From Actinomortierella ambigua (Eukaryota; Mortierellomycota; Mortierellomycetes; Mortierellales; Mortierellaceae), in contig JAAAJB010000349.1 in the NCBI GenBank assembly GCA_016098155.1, positions 3,981-37,406 on the forward strand: DNA of 33,426 nucleotides, given 5' to 3'. The stretch's first letter is position 1; each line of letters opens with the position of its first letter. The position numbers and the translations under genes were made by a program. Of the stretch, positions 1-9,717 are shown in pieces. Below the pieces are notes generated by a model that saw only the letters and a list, made by a program, of their open reading frames with translations, searched no databases and was not told the DNA's origin.

Positions 1-346
1 GGGAGGCTAAACTACAAGTGTGCTGGTGCAAGGGAAGAAGACCCTTGAGTTTCATCCGTATACAAGCTCAAGGATACATGAGACAAGTGAAGGCTAGGCC
101 TACAGACCAGGGTTTGAAGAAGACCTGTAGGACAAACATCCAATAATGCAGTCGAGATGTGGTAGGCTGTGCAATACTCCTGTCTCCCGTTTCGTGTTGC
201 GCAGCAGAAGATGTTGCGCCTACTGTCTGTGGTACTTGAATCGCCAACCTCTCATTTCAATTGTCATCTTGATTGCTCATTGCTCATTCCTAAATCATTA
301 CATTCAACAACGTATCCATAAGACTACATAAAGACCATCCTGACCC
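1..346. other. Upstream region of first Sel1 gene
   Basis: No convincing coding region is visible. The only open frame (146-331 on +) has no recognisable domain and unremarkable composition. The stretch should hold the promoter and 5' UTR of the Sel1 gene whose ATG is at 347. I cannot identify a TATA box or a known regulator site with confidence, and I see no clear copy of the upstream block repeated at 2283-2888 and 5318-5965. Confidence 0.4.
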
Positions 347-1453
347 ATGGTAGGGTCGTATCGCTTAAACACAAGGAGTCATACGCATTCGTTTGCCATA
401 TCTTGCTAACGACGCTCTATTGCCTCTTCCTCCTCTCATTGTTTTTCCCATGGTCTCAAGTCGTCATTCTCTACTACCGCACCTGACTGGCTACGGCGCA
501 TGCGGGAACGCCTTCCACGCCGCCAACGAGGAAGGCATCAGATATTTGACCAAGACGCGTCGTGGCAAGTGGACGACAATGCCAGCATCTACACAGTAAG
601 CACCGTCGTGGGTGATGACAGCAACAACAACGACTGTATCGCTCAAAGATCTGTCGTCTCTCGAAGGTCCAGCCTCTCCACAATCTGTGTCCAGGATGCC
701 GAGAGTCTGCAACACGAGAAGAAACACTCAAAGGTGCCGCTGCCGCCGCCGCCGCCAGTGCTGCCAATGGTTACGAAAGCAACAGCCAACAACAACAGCA
801 ACAACAAGAACAAAGCCAAAAAGACAAAGGTCAAAACGTCCAGAAAGGGCACCGAGCCATCCTCGACGGCGCCGACGGACTACTACCAAACGTCGTCCTT
901 TTTGGAAATGCTCCAGGCCAAGTTCCTCGCCGCAGAAAAGGGCGACCCAAAGAGTCAGGTCGATATTGGCCAGTACTACCTCTATGGCCAAGGACTTGCC
1001 AAGAACCATGACCAAGCGCTGACCTGGTTCAGCCGCGCGGCCGACCAAGACTATATGGAGGGACAATTCATGAAAGGCCTTATTTACTATTGCGGATTTG
1101 GGGTAGAACAACGTGATCTCGAACAGGCCATCTTTTGGATCCGAAAGGCCGCCGAGCAAGGCCACACGGCTGCCGAGGGCCAACTCGGGGCGTTCTATGC
1201 TCGCGGGGAAGGTGTGCCCAAGGACATTGACATGGCCATCGAATGGTTGACAAAGGCTGCCGAGAAGGGAGATGGTTTCGCGCAATGGAAGCTTGGAGGC
1301 GTCTATGTTCGCGAGCGTGGCAGCAACAGCGAGGAGGACTTTGAGCTGGGCATTGCCTGGTACCGCAAGGAGGCGGCGCAAAAGCTTTCTTATTGTCGGC
1401 TTGAACTGAACAACATACTCAGAGAGCGATCAATGAACAAGTCTACAACATGA
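347..1453 (+). CDS. Sel1-repeat protein, intact array copy 1
   Basis: Proposed exons are 347-349 (the ATG alone) and 461-1453, giving 331 residues. The intron (350-460) starts GTAGGG, has a GCTAAC branch site at 405-410 and ends CTCAAG. This start is chosen because the reading frame is open and conserved with the two sister genes upstream of the first internal Met (SSFSTTAPDWLRR). Four to five Sel1 (TPR-like) repeats fill about residues 155-315, with typical motifs such as AAEKGDPKSQ, YLYGQG, WFSRAAD and WIRKAAEQGH. The N-terminal half is low in complexity, with a Pro run and an Asn/Lys-rich linker, and holds DNASIYTVSTVV and RRSSLSTIC, both shared with the sister copies. Sel1 proteins are usually adaptors, in ER quality control, chitin synthase activation (Skt5/Chs4 type) or signalling. 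Which role applies here cannot be told. No signal peptide or membrane segment is seen. Confidence 0.85.
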
Positions 1454-1529
1454 TGGACAGGTTTTTTTTTCTTTGATTTGTGTACAAGCAACCCCCATGT
1501 AAGGGTCGACACTTGGTCATCCCACTACA

Positions 1530-1680
1530 TGTGACATACGGTGCCCTGTGTACCTTCAACTCATCAATGGCACTGGTGTGTTCATTTTTAGCCTCTCCAG
1601 CTCCGTGTTGTTCCATAAAGTAGTCCACATGTCCATTCATATCACTCCCATCGACTTTTTTTTTTTACAATACTTTTATT
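1530..1680. repeat. Divergent partial copy of the array's upstream block
   Basis: This sequence between Sel1 copy 1 and the decayed copy 2 resembles, in the same order, parts of the blocks at 2283-2888 and 5318-5965. Shared pieces are a TGGCAYTGG element, a CCAGCTYYG element and TCGACTTTTTTT followed by TACAATA. It is shorter and more diverged than those two. It probably represents the old upstream region of decayed copy 2. Confidence 0.45.
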
Positions 1681-1684
1681 ATGA

Positions 1685-2190
1685 TTCCCAGACGCTTTCC
1701 TTTGTGGCAGAGAACGGGGGTGCCAGGAGCCAAAGTAACGACCGAAGGCTGCCATCTCCATTCAGGAGGTATTCTCTTGAGTCATGACTTCACTTGGTCC
1801 TCTCGAGCGGCTGAGCATAGCGATGCTGAAGGACAGGGCAAGCTGGACCACATGTGCTGGTGCGCGTTTTGTAAGTCGAGCGGAAGGAAAACAGTCCGTT
1901 GTGTGGTTTTTCAAAGTCGGCTGAACAAGGCTATGTAGCTAGGGAGATTTACCGCGACAACGCCCTTCCATACTTCTTTGATTGTGCCATCAAGCGTGAC
2001 TTTGGTGCTCGCGTTGTACTGGTCTATATGAGCGATTGGTCCACTAAGGCTTTAACGTCTGGCTTATCCCCTTGGGCCTCGACCTCGACCTCGACCTCGA
2101 CCGGGCCATCTATTGGTATGGCAAGGCAGCAGACCCGCAACAACAGTATTCAACAAACAAGACAAGGACGAAGGGGAAGATAAAATATCA
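1685..2190 (+). pseudogene. Decayed Sel1-repeat gene, array copy 2
   Basis: A broken relative of the Sel1 gene at 2889-3895, with the N-terminal half missing. Recognisable pieces in order are a Sel1 segment around 1690-1740 matching the AAEKGDAQSQ region of the intact copy, a segment around 1795-1830 reading FSRAAEHSDAEGQ, a segment around 1990-2060 matching ERDYDTSLYW, and DLDRAIYWYGKAAD at about 2082-2135. The pieces lie in different frames with stop codons between them. An expanded TCGACC hexanucleotide run lies in the last piece, where the intact gene has a single copy of the same codons. No start codon or intron could be placed. It could still be transcribed but cannot make a full Sel1 protein. 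Confidence 0.75.
2077..2103. repeat. TCGACC hexanucleotide repeat
   Basis: About four tandem TCGACC units inside decayed Sel1 copy 2, corresponding to the Asp-Leu-Asp codons of the final Sel1 repeat. The intact paralogue carries GTCGACCTCGACC at the same place (about 3778-3790), so the run is a local expansion in the broken gene. Confidence 0.8.
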
Positions 2191-2282
2191 TCACACACCA
2201 ATAAAGTGTCGGAAATTGGTCCTGCCCAAAGTTGAGGCGGGCGCGGCACAGAACACATTTCCCTACTGCAAAGTTGAGAAAG

Positions 2283-2888
2283 TGGATCCGATAAAACATC
2301 CCACACACACACACACATACACAAACATAAACACTGTTTGTTTGTGTGCCACTCCATTGTTCTGGATTGTGGTGGTACCTGAGAAGATAAGAGTCGAAGG
2401 ACCTTGAACAGGTGATATATGACAGAGAACTGTGCATGCCCCCCCTCATTCATCGTTGGCATTGGGCTACATACATACATATATAGCTTACTCATCCCAG
2501 CTTTGCGTCAGTCCACACAGCACATGGAAAGGGGAGTCTGGGTGCACTTTCATCGTATCATTTCGTCGACTTTTTTTTTTCACTTGCCGCTCACGCGCAC
2601 GCTACAATATGTATGGGAGCCCAAAGCGCGACATTATTTCAATGTCCTCCCTCCTCTCTGTTGGGCCCTGTCAACACAGGTGACTTGTAGAGCACGACTG
2701 AGAGAGTCGACACATCAATGTGGCGATGATACGATGTTTCTGGTTCGGGTGGACTATAGGAATGTCATTCCCATGGTTCATCGAGACCTTCATTCACAAT
2801 TCCTCCATCTCCCAAAAACTTGCAAAATCAGCACATGAGTGACTCCAGGCTGTTGGTACATAGCATTTTCATATAATCTTGTAGTCAA
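2283..2888. repeat. Upstream block of Sel1 copy 3, duplicated at 5318-5965
   Basis: Non-coding DNA ending just before the ATG of the intact Sel1 gene at 2889. It aligns along its whole length with 5318-5965, which ends just before the ATG of decayed copy 5. Shared words in the same order include GGATCCGATAAAACATCC, GTTCTGGATTGTGGTGG, GAACAGGTGATAT, CTCACGCGCACG, TTTCTGGTTCGGGTGGACT and TTCATTCACAATTCC. Differences are mostly short indels in CA and GA/TC microsatellites. By position it is probably the promoter and 5' UTR of the Sel1 gene. Confidence 0.8.
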
Positions 2889-3895
2889 ATGGTAAGGACA
2901 GTACACGTAAAAGGCGCGTTTCGATCCAAAAGTCAAACTTGACACCTACTCTCTCTTCTGACGCACCACACGATACTTATGTATTCTTTTTTTGTCTTTA
3001 TCCATTCAAGTCGTCGTTCAATACCAGCACACCTGGATGGATGCGGCGGATGCGGGCGCATCTTCCTCGTCTACAGCGGGGAAGGGCACCGAATAATCGG
3101 AGCCTGGTTGACGAGGACGGGTTGTGGACAGACAATGCTAGTGTCTACACGGTCAGCACAGTAGTGGCTGGAGGTGACTATAGCTACTACGACGACGATG
3201 ACTTTTCACAGAGACCCAGTCTCTCTCGGAGGGCCAGTCTCTCTACACTTTGTACGCTCACCCCAGAGGCCCTGCAGCCTCGGCAGCCACAAGGTCCTTC
3301 TGGAACCACTGGGGAGAAACCCAAAAAGGCCAATGTTGGCCCATACCCCTCCCCATCGGCCGAGTTCCATAAGGTTCTCCTTGCAGCCGAGAAAGGAGAC
3401 GCCCAGAGCCAAGTAGCGATCGGAAACCGTTATCGTCATGCCCAAGGCATTCCTAGAGATGACAAGAAGGCCCTGGCTTGGTTCTCTCGAGCGGCCGAGC
3501 AAGGCGATGCTGAAGGGCAGTTTATGGTGGGCCACATGTACTTTTGCGGGTTTGGGGTCAAGAAAAACGATAAGCTGTCCGTCGAGTGGTTTCGCAAAGC
3601 GGCTGAACAAGGCCATGCCGCTGGCGAGTATCAACTCGGCAACTCGTACCTCTATGGCCAAGGGATCGAGCGTGACTATGACACGTCGTTGTACTGGCGC
3701 GAAAAGTCGGCCAACCAGGGCTATCCTTATGCACAAGCCAGCCTTGGAACTATGTATATGCTTGGATATCCCTTTGGCGTCGACCTCGACCGCGCCATCT
3801 ATTGGTATGGCAAGGCAGCGGACCAGGACTTTGCAGACACAAAGACCACTTTGAAAGAGCTACTCAAACAAAAGGCGAAGCGAAACAAAAAATAA
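2889..3895 (+). CDS. Sel1-repeat protein, intact array copy 3
   Basis: Proposed exons are 2889-2891 (the ATG alone) and 3011-3895, giving 295 residues. The intron (2892-3010) starts GTAAGG, has CTGAC at 2958-2962 and ends TTCAAG. Residues 2 onward read SSFNTSTPGWMRRMR, matching the other intact copies. The N-terminal 115 residues hold the conserved DNASVYTVSTVV and SLSRRASLSTLC elements. About five Sel1 repeats follow, from the AAEKGDAQSQ motif to the C-terminus, including WFSRAAEQGD, WFRKAAEQGH and YLYGQG. A Lys-rich tail (KQKAKRNKK) ends the protein. AATAAATAAATAAATG overlaps the stop codon and may act as a poly(A) signal. The likely role is a TPR-like scaffold; its partner is unknown. Confidence 0.87.
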
Positions 3896-4480
3896 ATAAA
3901 TAAATGATCTGATTAGGGGGTGAGTAAGGTGGTATGTACTCTCTTCCAGCTCTCCCTCCCACCCCCGCCTTCCCTATCCCCTACTCTAGAGTCCTTTTTC
4001 GACGAGTGGGTGGATGAGGCAAAGGTGGTTGTGTCCTAAATCCAATGTGTTCAACTTCACCTGAGTATCCATGCCAAACTAAATAAACAACACCGAGCGA
4101 CATGACAACGCAGGCGCCCAGACCTGCTGTGTAAAAATAGTAAAATAGTAAAATAGTAAGTAAGAAATCGACGCGATTGGGCATTTCCTCGACTATATTG
4201 CCTCCTGCAGTCAACCGTGTCTTACTATGGTTCTATCCTTGCTCCATTCACACTCGCTTTGCATTCCCGCATTCGACACGTCGGGAATAGATTGGGGTGT
4301 GTCTAAGCAACAAATCCCAGCCTTACCGACGGTATCTAACAACGGAACCAACGAGTTTTCGATGTTTTGGCCAGCAGAATTAGGGTTTTATCTTGTACCA
4401 CGTTCCCACACCTCCCTTCTCTCCCCCGGTTTGCCCCTTCTTACCCCAAAAAATAATGATATCATCCACTAGCCTACCAG
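3896..4480. other. Intergenic region between Sel1 copies 3 and 4
   Basis: No supported gene. It holds AATAAA-like signals right after copy 3, a pyrimidine-rich stretch at 3946-3990, and a short tandem repeat of TAAAATAG units at 4133-4160. An ATG followed by GT at 4227 could be a degraded start-codon/donor pair for decayed copy 4. The donor (GTTCTA) is poor, so I do not claim it. Confidence 0.45.
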
Positions 4481-5270
4481 TGCAATGCCTCCCCCCCCTC
4501 CCCTGACTGGTTTTTCGGAATGCCTAGCGCGTCGTCAACGATGACGATGCCCAAGGCATGGGATGAAATTTGCATAAAAATTCCGACATCCACGGTCGCG
4601 GGTGGGTGATGATGACGACGATATCTCTCATCGTTCGAATGTCTATGTCCAGTCTTTGAAAGTTCAACTGTTTAAGATGCTACGAGTCTGCGATACCCGA
4701 AAGCAAGATTCGAAAGAGCCCCATGGTCGTCGCCAACAAGGCTGAAGGTACTCAAGAAAGACCAAGTATATGGAGTCGTCCTTGACGGATCATATTATTT
4801 CCAACCACCATACGATTATTTTGGGTGAATGCTCGAGCGCATGTTCCAAGCAGCGGAAAGATCCTCAGAGTCAAAAGTGGAGATTGGTAACTGCAATCAA
4901 AAATAGCCAAGAGCCCCAGCAAGGACCAAGACAGAGTAAAGTCGTACGGCAGACTAAGACTCGATGATGAAAGGCAACAGTGCAAAGCGGGGGCCTACAT
5001 GTTCTATTATTGGGATTGGGGATCAAGGGAAGATTTTTTAGCACAGGCCACCTTTTGAAACCTAAAAGGCGACCGAGCGGGGATGCATCCCCCTCACCAC
5101 CCAAAAGGACCGTGACCTTGGTCATCGACTGGGCCAACCAAAAGCTGCCGAGAAAGAGGGCTCAATGGAAAAAACTTACCGAGGCTAACATGTTGGCGTT
5201 GGCGGTAGTCGCCACGAACGCAATCTCGAACTGGTCATCTTGCTGATATGGCGAGGGCGGCGCCACAGAG
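4481..5270 (+). pseudogene. Decayed Sel1-repeat gene, array copy 4
   Basis: A badly eroded relative of the Sel1 gene at 347-1453. A possible acceptor (CTACCAG, ending 4480) precedes TGCAATGCC, as in decayed copy 5. A piece at 4490-4540 matches the PDW..RR..R..RR region. 4590-4625 matches STVVGDD followed by Asp codons. 4680-4720 matches the residues after the SLSTIC motif of copy 1. 4848-4900 reads like EKGDPQSQ..IGN, 5000-5035 like GxMFYYGLGIK after a frameshift, and 5138-5240 follows the AAEKGD...RERGSNSEEDFELG region of copy 1. Frames change repeatedly and stops interrupt every frame. The 3' edge runs into the repeated block starting at 5318. Confidence 0.65.
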
Positions 5271-5317
5271 CACTTTTGCGCAAATTACTTGCACAACGAC
5301 GACTAAAGAAGCTGTGG

Positions 5318-5965
5318 ATCCGATAAAACATCCGTACTCACTCACACACACAAGCACACACACATACAAACACAGTTTGTTTGTGCGCAACCCCAGTGTT
5401 CTGGATTGTGGTGGTACCGATGCGATTTAAAGGAGATAGGAGACGAAGGTGACCTGAACAGGTGATATGCAACTGTGTATTCACCCCTCCACATTCTACA
5501 TTGGCATTGGGCTACACGCGTAGATTACTCATTCCAGCTCTGCGTCAGTCCAGACGCTCATAGCAAAGGGATCCTGATGGGTGCACTCATTTTGTCGACT
5601 TTTTTTACTTGTTCACTCACGCGCACGGTACAATACGTATGAGAGCCCAAAACGCGAGCATTTCAATGTCCTCTCTTCCTCTCTCTCTCTCTCTCTGTTG
5701 GGCCCTTACAACACAGGTGACTTGTAAAGAGAGAGAGAGAGTCGACACATAGCGTGAATGATGCTTGCACAGTGTTTCTGGTTCGGGTGGACTCTAGGGA
5801 ATGTCAATCCCATTGGTTCATCCAGGCTTTCATTCACAATTCCTCCATCTCAAAATACTTTGAGCAAAAATCAACATATGAGAGAGCTAACTGCTGGTAC
5901 AAAAAAAAAGTAGTAGTGCACTTGAGATAATCTTGCAGAAATAAACAATCAAGCCGACGGAAAAG
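5318..5965. repeat. Upstream block of Sel1 copy 5, duplicate of 2283-2888
   Basis: Second full copy of the non-coding block, starting with the GGATCCGATAAAACATCC word and ending immediately before the ATG at 5966. Order and spacing of the shared words match the copy at 2283, with extra CT (about 5680-5697) and GA (about 5730-5742) dinucleotide expansion. Together with decayed gene copy 5 it shows that a unit of about 1.6 kb (block plus Sel1 gene) was duplicated. Confidence 0.8.
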
Positions 5966-6965
5966 ATGGTACGCGAATAGCGTGCTTCGAGTGCTGTTAG
6001 TCCTGGGAACAGACTTGAAACCTACCCCACCATTCTCCCTTCTCACGCACGCAGCACGCGACATTTTTTTCCTGCCCCTTGTCTCTCAAGTCGTTGTGCA
6101 ATGCCCAGCACACCTGAATGGATCCAGCGGATGCGGGCTCATCTTCCCCCCCCCCATCTACAGTGCGGGGAGAGACACCAAGAAACCCCCCCCCCCGAGG
6201 ATGGGTCAACGAGAACGACTTTTTATGGCCAAAAGCATACAATGCCATCATCGTTACAACGAGCACGGTCGGTGAACGACGGCAGTTAGAGTGGCTGCGG
6301 TAACAATGGACTCTCTACAGACACCGAGTCTCTCTCCAGAAGGACCAGCTCTCTCTACAGTCTGTACATTTCACTCCAACGGACACATGATCTTACTGGC
6401 ACCGCCTCGGAGGATAAGTCCAAAGAAGACACACGCTTCTCCTCGCGACAGAGAACAGAGACTGCCATAAGCGAAGCAAGAGGTCGGAGGACGTTATTAT
6501 CATGCGCATGGCATTCCTATAAAGGGGTGACAAGAAAGCCTTTGCTTTGGTTCTATCGACCAGCAGAGCAAGGCGAAGCCGAGGGGGGGGGGCAGTACAT
6601 TGATGGGCTACATGCAACAAATGAGGGGTAGGGGGGGGTCGAGTGATTCTTTGAGTCTCATAGTTATCGTAAGGCGGCTGACCAATGCCAAGCAGCCAGC
6701 GAGTATCAACTCGGCACCGACTACTTGAATGGTCATGGCATTGAGTGTGTCTTTGATCAGGCATTGTGCTGAGATGAGAGGTCGGCCAACCAAGGGAGGG
6801 ACGGACCCTTGTGCGCATGAACAGCCTCGGGTACATGTATGAATCGGGCTGATATCCCCCCTTCTTTGGCGTTGACCTCAACCGCGCCATGCCCTGGAAT
6901 GGGCAAGGCAGCAGAGAAATGGCTTTACCACCTCAACGAAAGAATTTTTCAGGAGCTAGCTAACT
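5966..6965 (+). pseudogene. Decayed Sel1-repeat gene, array copy 5
   Basis: A full-length but broken relative of the Sel1 gene at 2889-3895. The ATG at 5966-5968 is still followed by a GT donor (GTACGC) and the intron still ends CTCAAG at 6090, as in the intact copy. An extra base near 6105 shifts the frame in exon 2 and gives an early TGA. Further lesions are runs of C (about 6147-6155 and 6187-6196) and G (about 6582-6591 and 6629-6636), plus several stops. Recognisable Sel1 pieces are at 6520-6600 (FYRPAEQGEAEG-like), 6690-6790 (ASEYQLGTDY, then a YLNGHGIE-like piece) and 6860-6920 (GVDLNRA). Splice signals survive although the coding frame is lost. Confidence 0.82.
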
Positions 6966-7561
6966 CCAGCAACCAGAAACAACAACAACAGCGACAACAA
7001 CAACAATAACAACAACAAAAGGGCGAGGCAAACACAAAACAACAAGGAGCATGCTGGTAAATAAAGATGTGAGATGTGGGCAGAGCATTCGCTTGCTGTT
7101 GTTTTTTTTTCTTTCGTTTTTGCCCTTTTCCCATCACTCCATGTATCCTTTGGATGACACAAAAAAGAAAAGTAAATGAGTGTTGTGTTCTGTATCCAAA
7201 GGTCATTGCGGATCGATGAACCTCCCCTTCTCCCTTCCCTTCCCTCCCCCCCTTCTTCCCCCGAGGTCTGCACAAACAACCAAACAAAAGAACTCTCTGT
7301 GCCGAATCAGGCAGACATGGCTATGCACGTGGGGACAGACATTGACTTGATTGGCGATGCTGCTTACCCTTCCGCCACGGTCGTGTGCCTACCACTTTTT
7401 ACTACTTAGACTTTCACTCTCCCCATTTCTTCATTCATTCAACATTCTCATTTCTCCATTGCTCTCTACATTTGTCAAACCCAAAATAAGGTAGAACGAC
7501 ACCTGCCTTCCACCCAACGAACAACCGAGAAAATCTCCTTTGAAAACCTTGCACTTCCCAC
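6966..7561. other. Intergenic region before Sel1 copy 6
   Basis: No supported gene. It starts with a CAA-rich run (about 6975-7020) and holds a small imperfect inverted repeat (CCTTTGGAT at 7147-7155 with ATCCAAAGG at 7194-7202) and pyrimidine-rich DNA at 7220-7260. It should contain the promoter of the Sel1 gene starting at 7562. The duplicated upstream block of copies 3 and 5 is not recognisable here. Confidence 0.4.
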
Positions 7562-8765
7562 ATGGTAAGGGCTCCTTTTGACATTGGGTGTATCTTGACC
7601 CCACATCACCCGATTGTGCGATATTACCACTGCAGTTTCTCAAACCACACCGGTGTACATGCTCTTTTTCTCTCTACAACCCTTTCCTACCCAACACACA
7701 CATACACCTACACACGTACCCCTACCCTATCAGACATCATTCTCCACCATCGCTCCCGACTGGTTTCGGCGGATGCGGGAACGGCTTCCGCGGCGCCAAC
7801 GAACCAGAGGCCCGAGAATTTGGATGGCAGACCGAGGCTCGTTAGTAGCAGCCGACAATGCCAGTGTCTATGCAGCCAGTACAGTCGTGGGTGACGACGA
7901 CTACGACGACGACAACGACGACTTCGATGACGACCACTACAACAAAAACAACAACAACAACAACAACAACATTGCACGCCAAAAGTCTATTCTCTCTCAA
8001 AGGTCGAGTGTCTCCACACTCTGTATCCAACATCCCGGAAGCCCGCAGCTGCACTGCATTCGGCCACCACCACCTGCTGCCAGCAGGGATCGACTCAAGC
8101 GAGCCTCGACGACAGTCCATATCGAGCCATCCACCACAACCACCACGACCACCACCACGACCACTTCTACCTCTCCACATCCACCATCACCGCGCCGTCC
8201 CCTGCATCGCAACGCGACCGCGCCCGCCAGGGTCCAAGACCAGCACCGCCGGCTAGTCGCCGCCGCCAAGAAGGGCGACGCGCGGAGCCAAGTGCAGCTC
8301 GGCAACTACTACCGGTCCAAGCAACCGCGCGACGACGCGCGGGCGATGAAATGGTACAGCCGGGCCGCCGACCAAGGCGATCCCGAAGCCCAGTTCTACC
8401 GGGCCCACATGTTGCTGTGTGGGCTCGGGGTCAAGCAAGATTTAAAGCAGAGCGTGGTCTGGTTCCGCAAGGCGGCCCTACAGGGCCATGTCGCTGCCGG
8501 GTATCAACTGGGCACGGCGTGTCTGTATGGTCACGGGACCCGACAAGACTATGCGCAGGCCGTGTATTGGCACGAACGGGCCGCAGAACAAGGGGATGCC
8601 TCTGCACAGAGTAGTCTCGGGTACATGTATGCACATGGGCATGCTGTTCGAAAGGATGTCGATCGGGCCATCTATTGGTATGGCCTGGCCGCTGAACAAG
8701 ACTTTGGGTTCTCGAGGAGAACGTTGAATGAGCTTTTGGAGCTGAAAGCCAATCAGAAACGATAA
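7562..8765 (+). CDS. Sel1-repeat protein, intact array copy 6
   Basis: Proposed exons are 7562-7564 (the ATG alone) and 7734-8765, giving 344 residues. The intron (7565-7733) starts GTAAGG and ends TATCAG. Residues 2 onward read TSFSTIAPDWFRRMRERLPR, almost the same as copy 1. The N-terminal region carries DNASVYAASTVVGDD, an Asp-rich stretch, an Asn run, SQRSSVSTLC, and a Thr-rich linker with Pro/Ser. About five Sel1 repeats fill the C-terminal half, starting with AAAKKGDARSQ and including WYSRAADQGD, WFRKAALQGH, YWHERAAEQGD and IYWYGLAAEQD. It is the longest intact copy because of low-complexity insertions in the linker. It is the last array member before the LTV1 gene on the other strand. 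Adaptor function is likely from the fold; the specific role is unknown. Confidence 0.87.
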
Positions 8766-9043
8766 TGAACACACCCCCCCCCACCCACTCTCTCTCTCTT
8801 CTCTCAAAATAATAATGACAATTAAAAAAAAGACCAAAAAAATATATAAAACAAGCAGCAACAATAACAATAAACAAAAAATCAAACAAGAACAATAGGA
8901 AGAAGATGAAGAAGAGCAGAAAGAGTGTAGGTAGATGGGGAGGGCGAGAGAGGGGGCAGGCACGCGCCCATCTACCCCTCAACGCCTTGTTCTTCTCACA
9001 TCTATTCTTTGAACCGGAGGATTCCTTTGAAAGATTTGGCCCG

Positions 9044-9075
<32 letters not shown>

Positions 9076-9106
9076 CTGTGTGTGTGTGCCTGTGAGCGTG
9101 TGTGTG
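9044..9106. repeat. GT-rich microsatellite
   Basis: GT/TG dinucleotide run of about 60 bases, interrupted by a few ATG, ATC and GCC units, in the convergent 3' intergenic region. Confidence 0.85.
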
Positions 9107-9671
9107 GACTCTTGTCGGAAACAATGAGCAGGGAGTATTGTTCTGTCAGTCACGCGCCACAAGACATGCAAGCAGTGGATGTAAAAAAGGCTTATTGTGT
9201 CTTTTTACGATGCGTCAGCTTGTGGGGGGTGTATCGGCTTTTACTCTGCTCCCACTGGACAGTCCTCGGACATACGAACCTAGGGCGGGGTGCAGTGTCG
9301 CGTCATCTGCAAGGGTGGGTGGCTTGTAATTGTAGATGGACCATACAGCAGGGGCAATGCAGCACTGTTAGGAGAATTTTTTTTTGGTTGTTTGGAGCCC
9401 CACATCTATCATGTGTCGACCATCTTGTCGGGGAGATACTTTGGTATGACAAGAAGAAGAAAAAAATGGCTCTGCGAGTGATCTGAAAGGTACCTGAACA
9501 TTCTTCATCCATGGTGCGTCAGGAAAACCAGTTTATGAGCATACTGTTACAATGGGAGTTATTCTTATCACGAATGAAAATGGAATGCGAAGATGCTGGA
9601 GAGAATGCGACGGGGAGGGGGGGGAATCATGTGCGGTGCAACGAAGGAAGCAAAAAAGAATGGAATAAAGA

Positions 9672-9704
<33 letters not shown>
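9672..9704. repeat. AG microsatellite
   Basis: Nearly pure AG dinucleotide run ending about 14 bases before the LTV1 stop codon on the opposite strand. Confidence 0.85.
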
Positions 9705-9717
9705 GTGTGGGATGTGT

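Larger units (their letters stand above)
8766..9717. other. Convergent intergenic region, Sel1 copy 6 and LTV1
   Basis: Both flanking genes end here. I see no supported gene. The content is low-complexity: A-rich and AAT-rich DNA (8805-8900), a long GT run (about 9044-9106) and an AG run (about 9672-9704). Open frames in the region, including one on the minus strand over the GT run, look like products of these repeats. 3' UTRs and poly(A) sites are expected. Confidence 0.5.

Noticed and set aside
728..1381. 217-residue minus-strand frame opposite Sel1 copy 1
   Set aside because: Mirror of the Sel1 repeats; similar mirrors occur opposite the other copies.
4227..4479. Possible start codon and first intron for decayed Sel1 copy 4
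   Set aside because: The donor (GTTCTA) is poor and similarity to other copies is absent upstream of 4481.
8431..9171. 246-residue minus-strand frame over the 3' end of Sel1 copy 6 and the GT repeat
   Set aside because: Composed of antisense Sel1 sequence and translated microsatellite (Thr-His runs); no domain.
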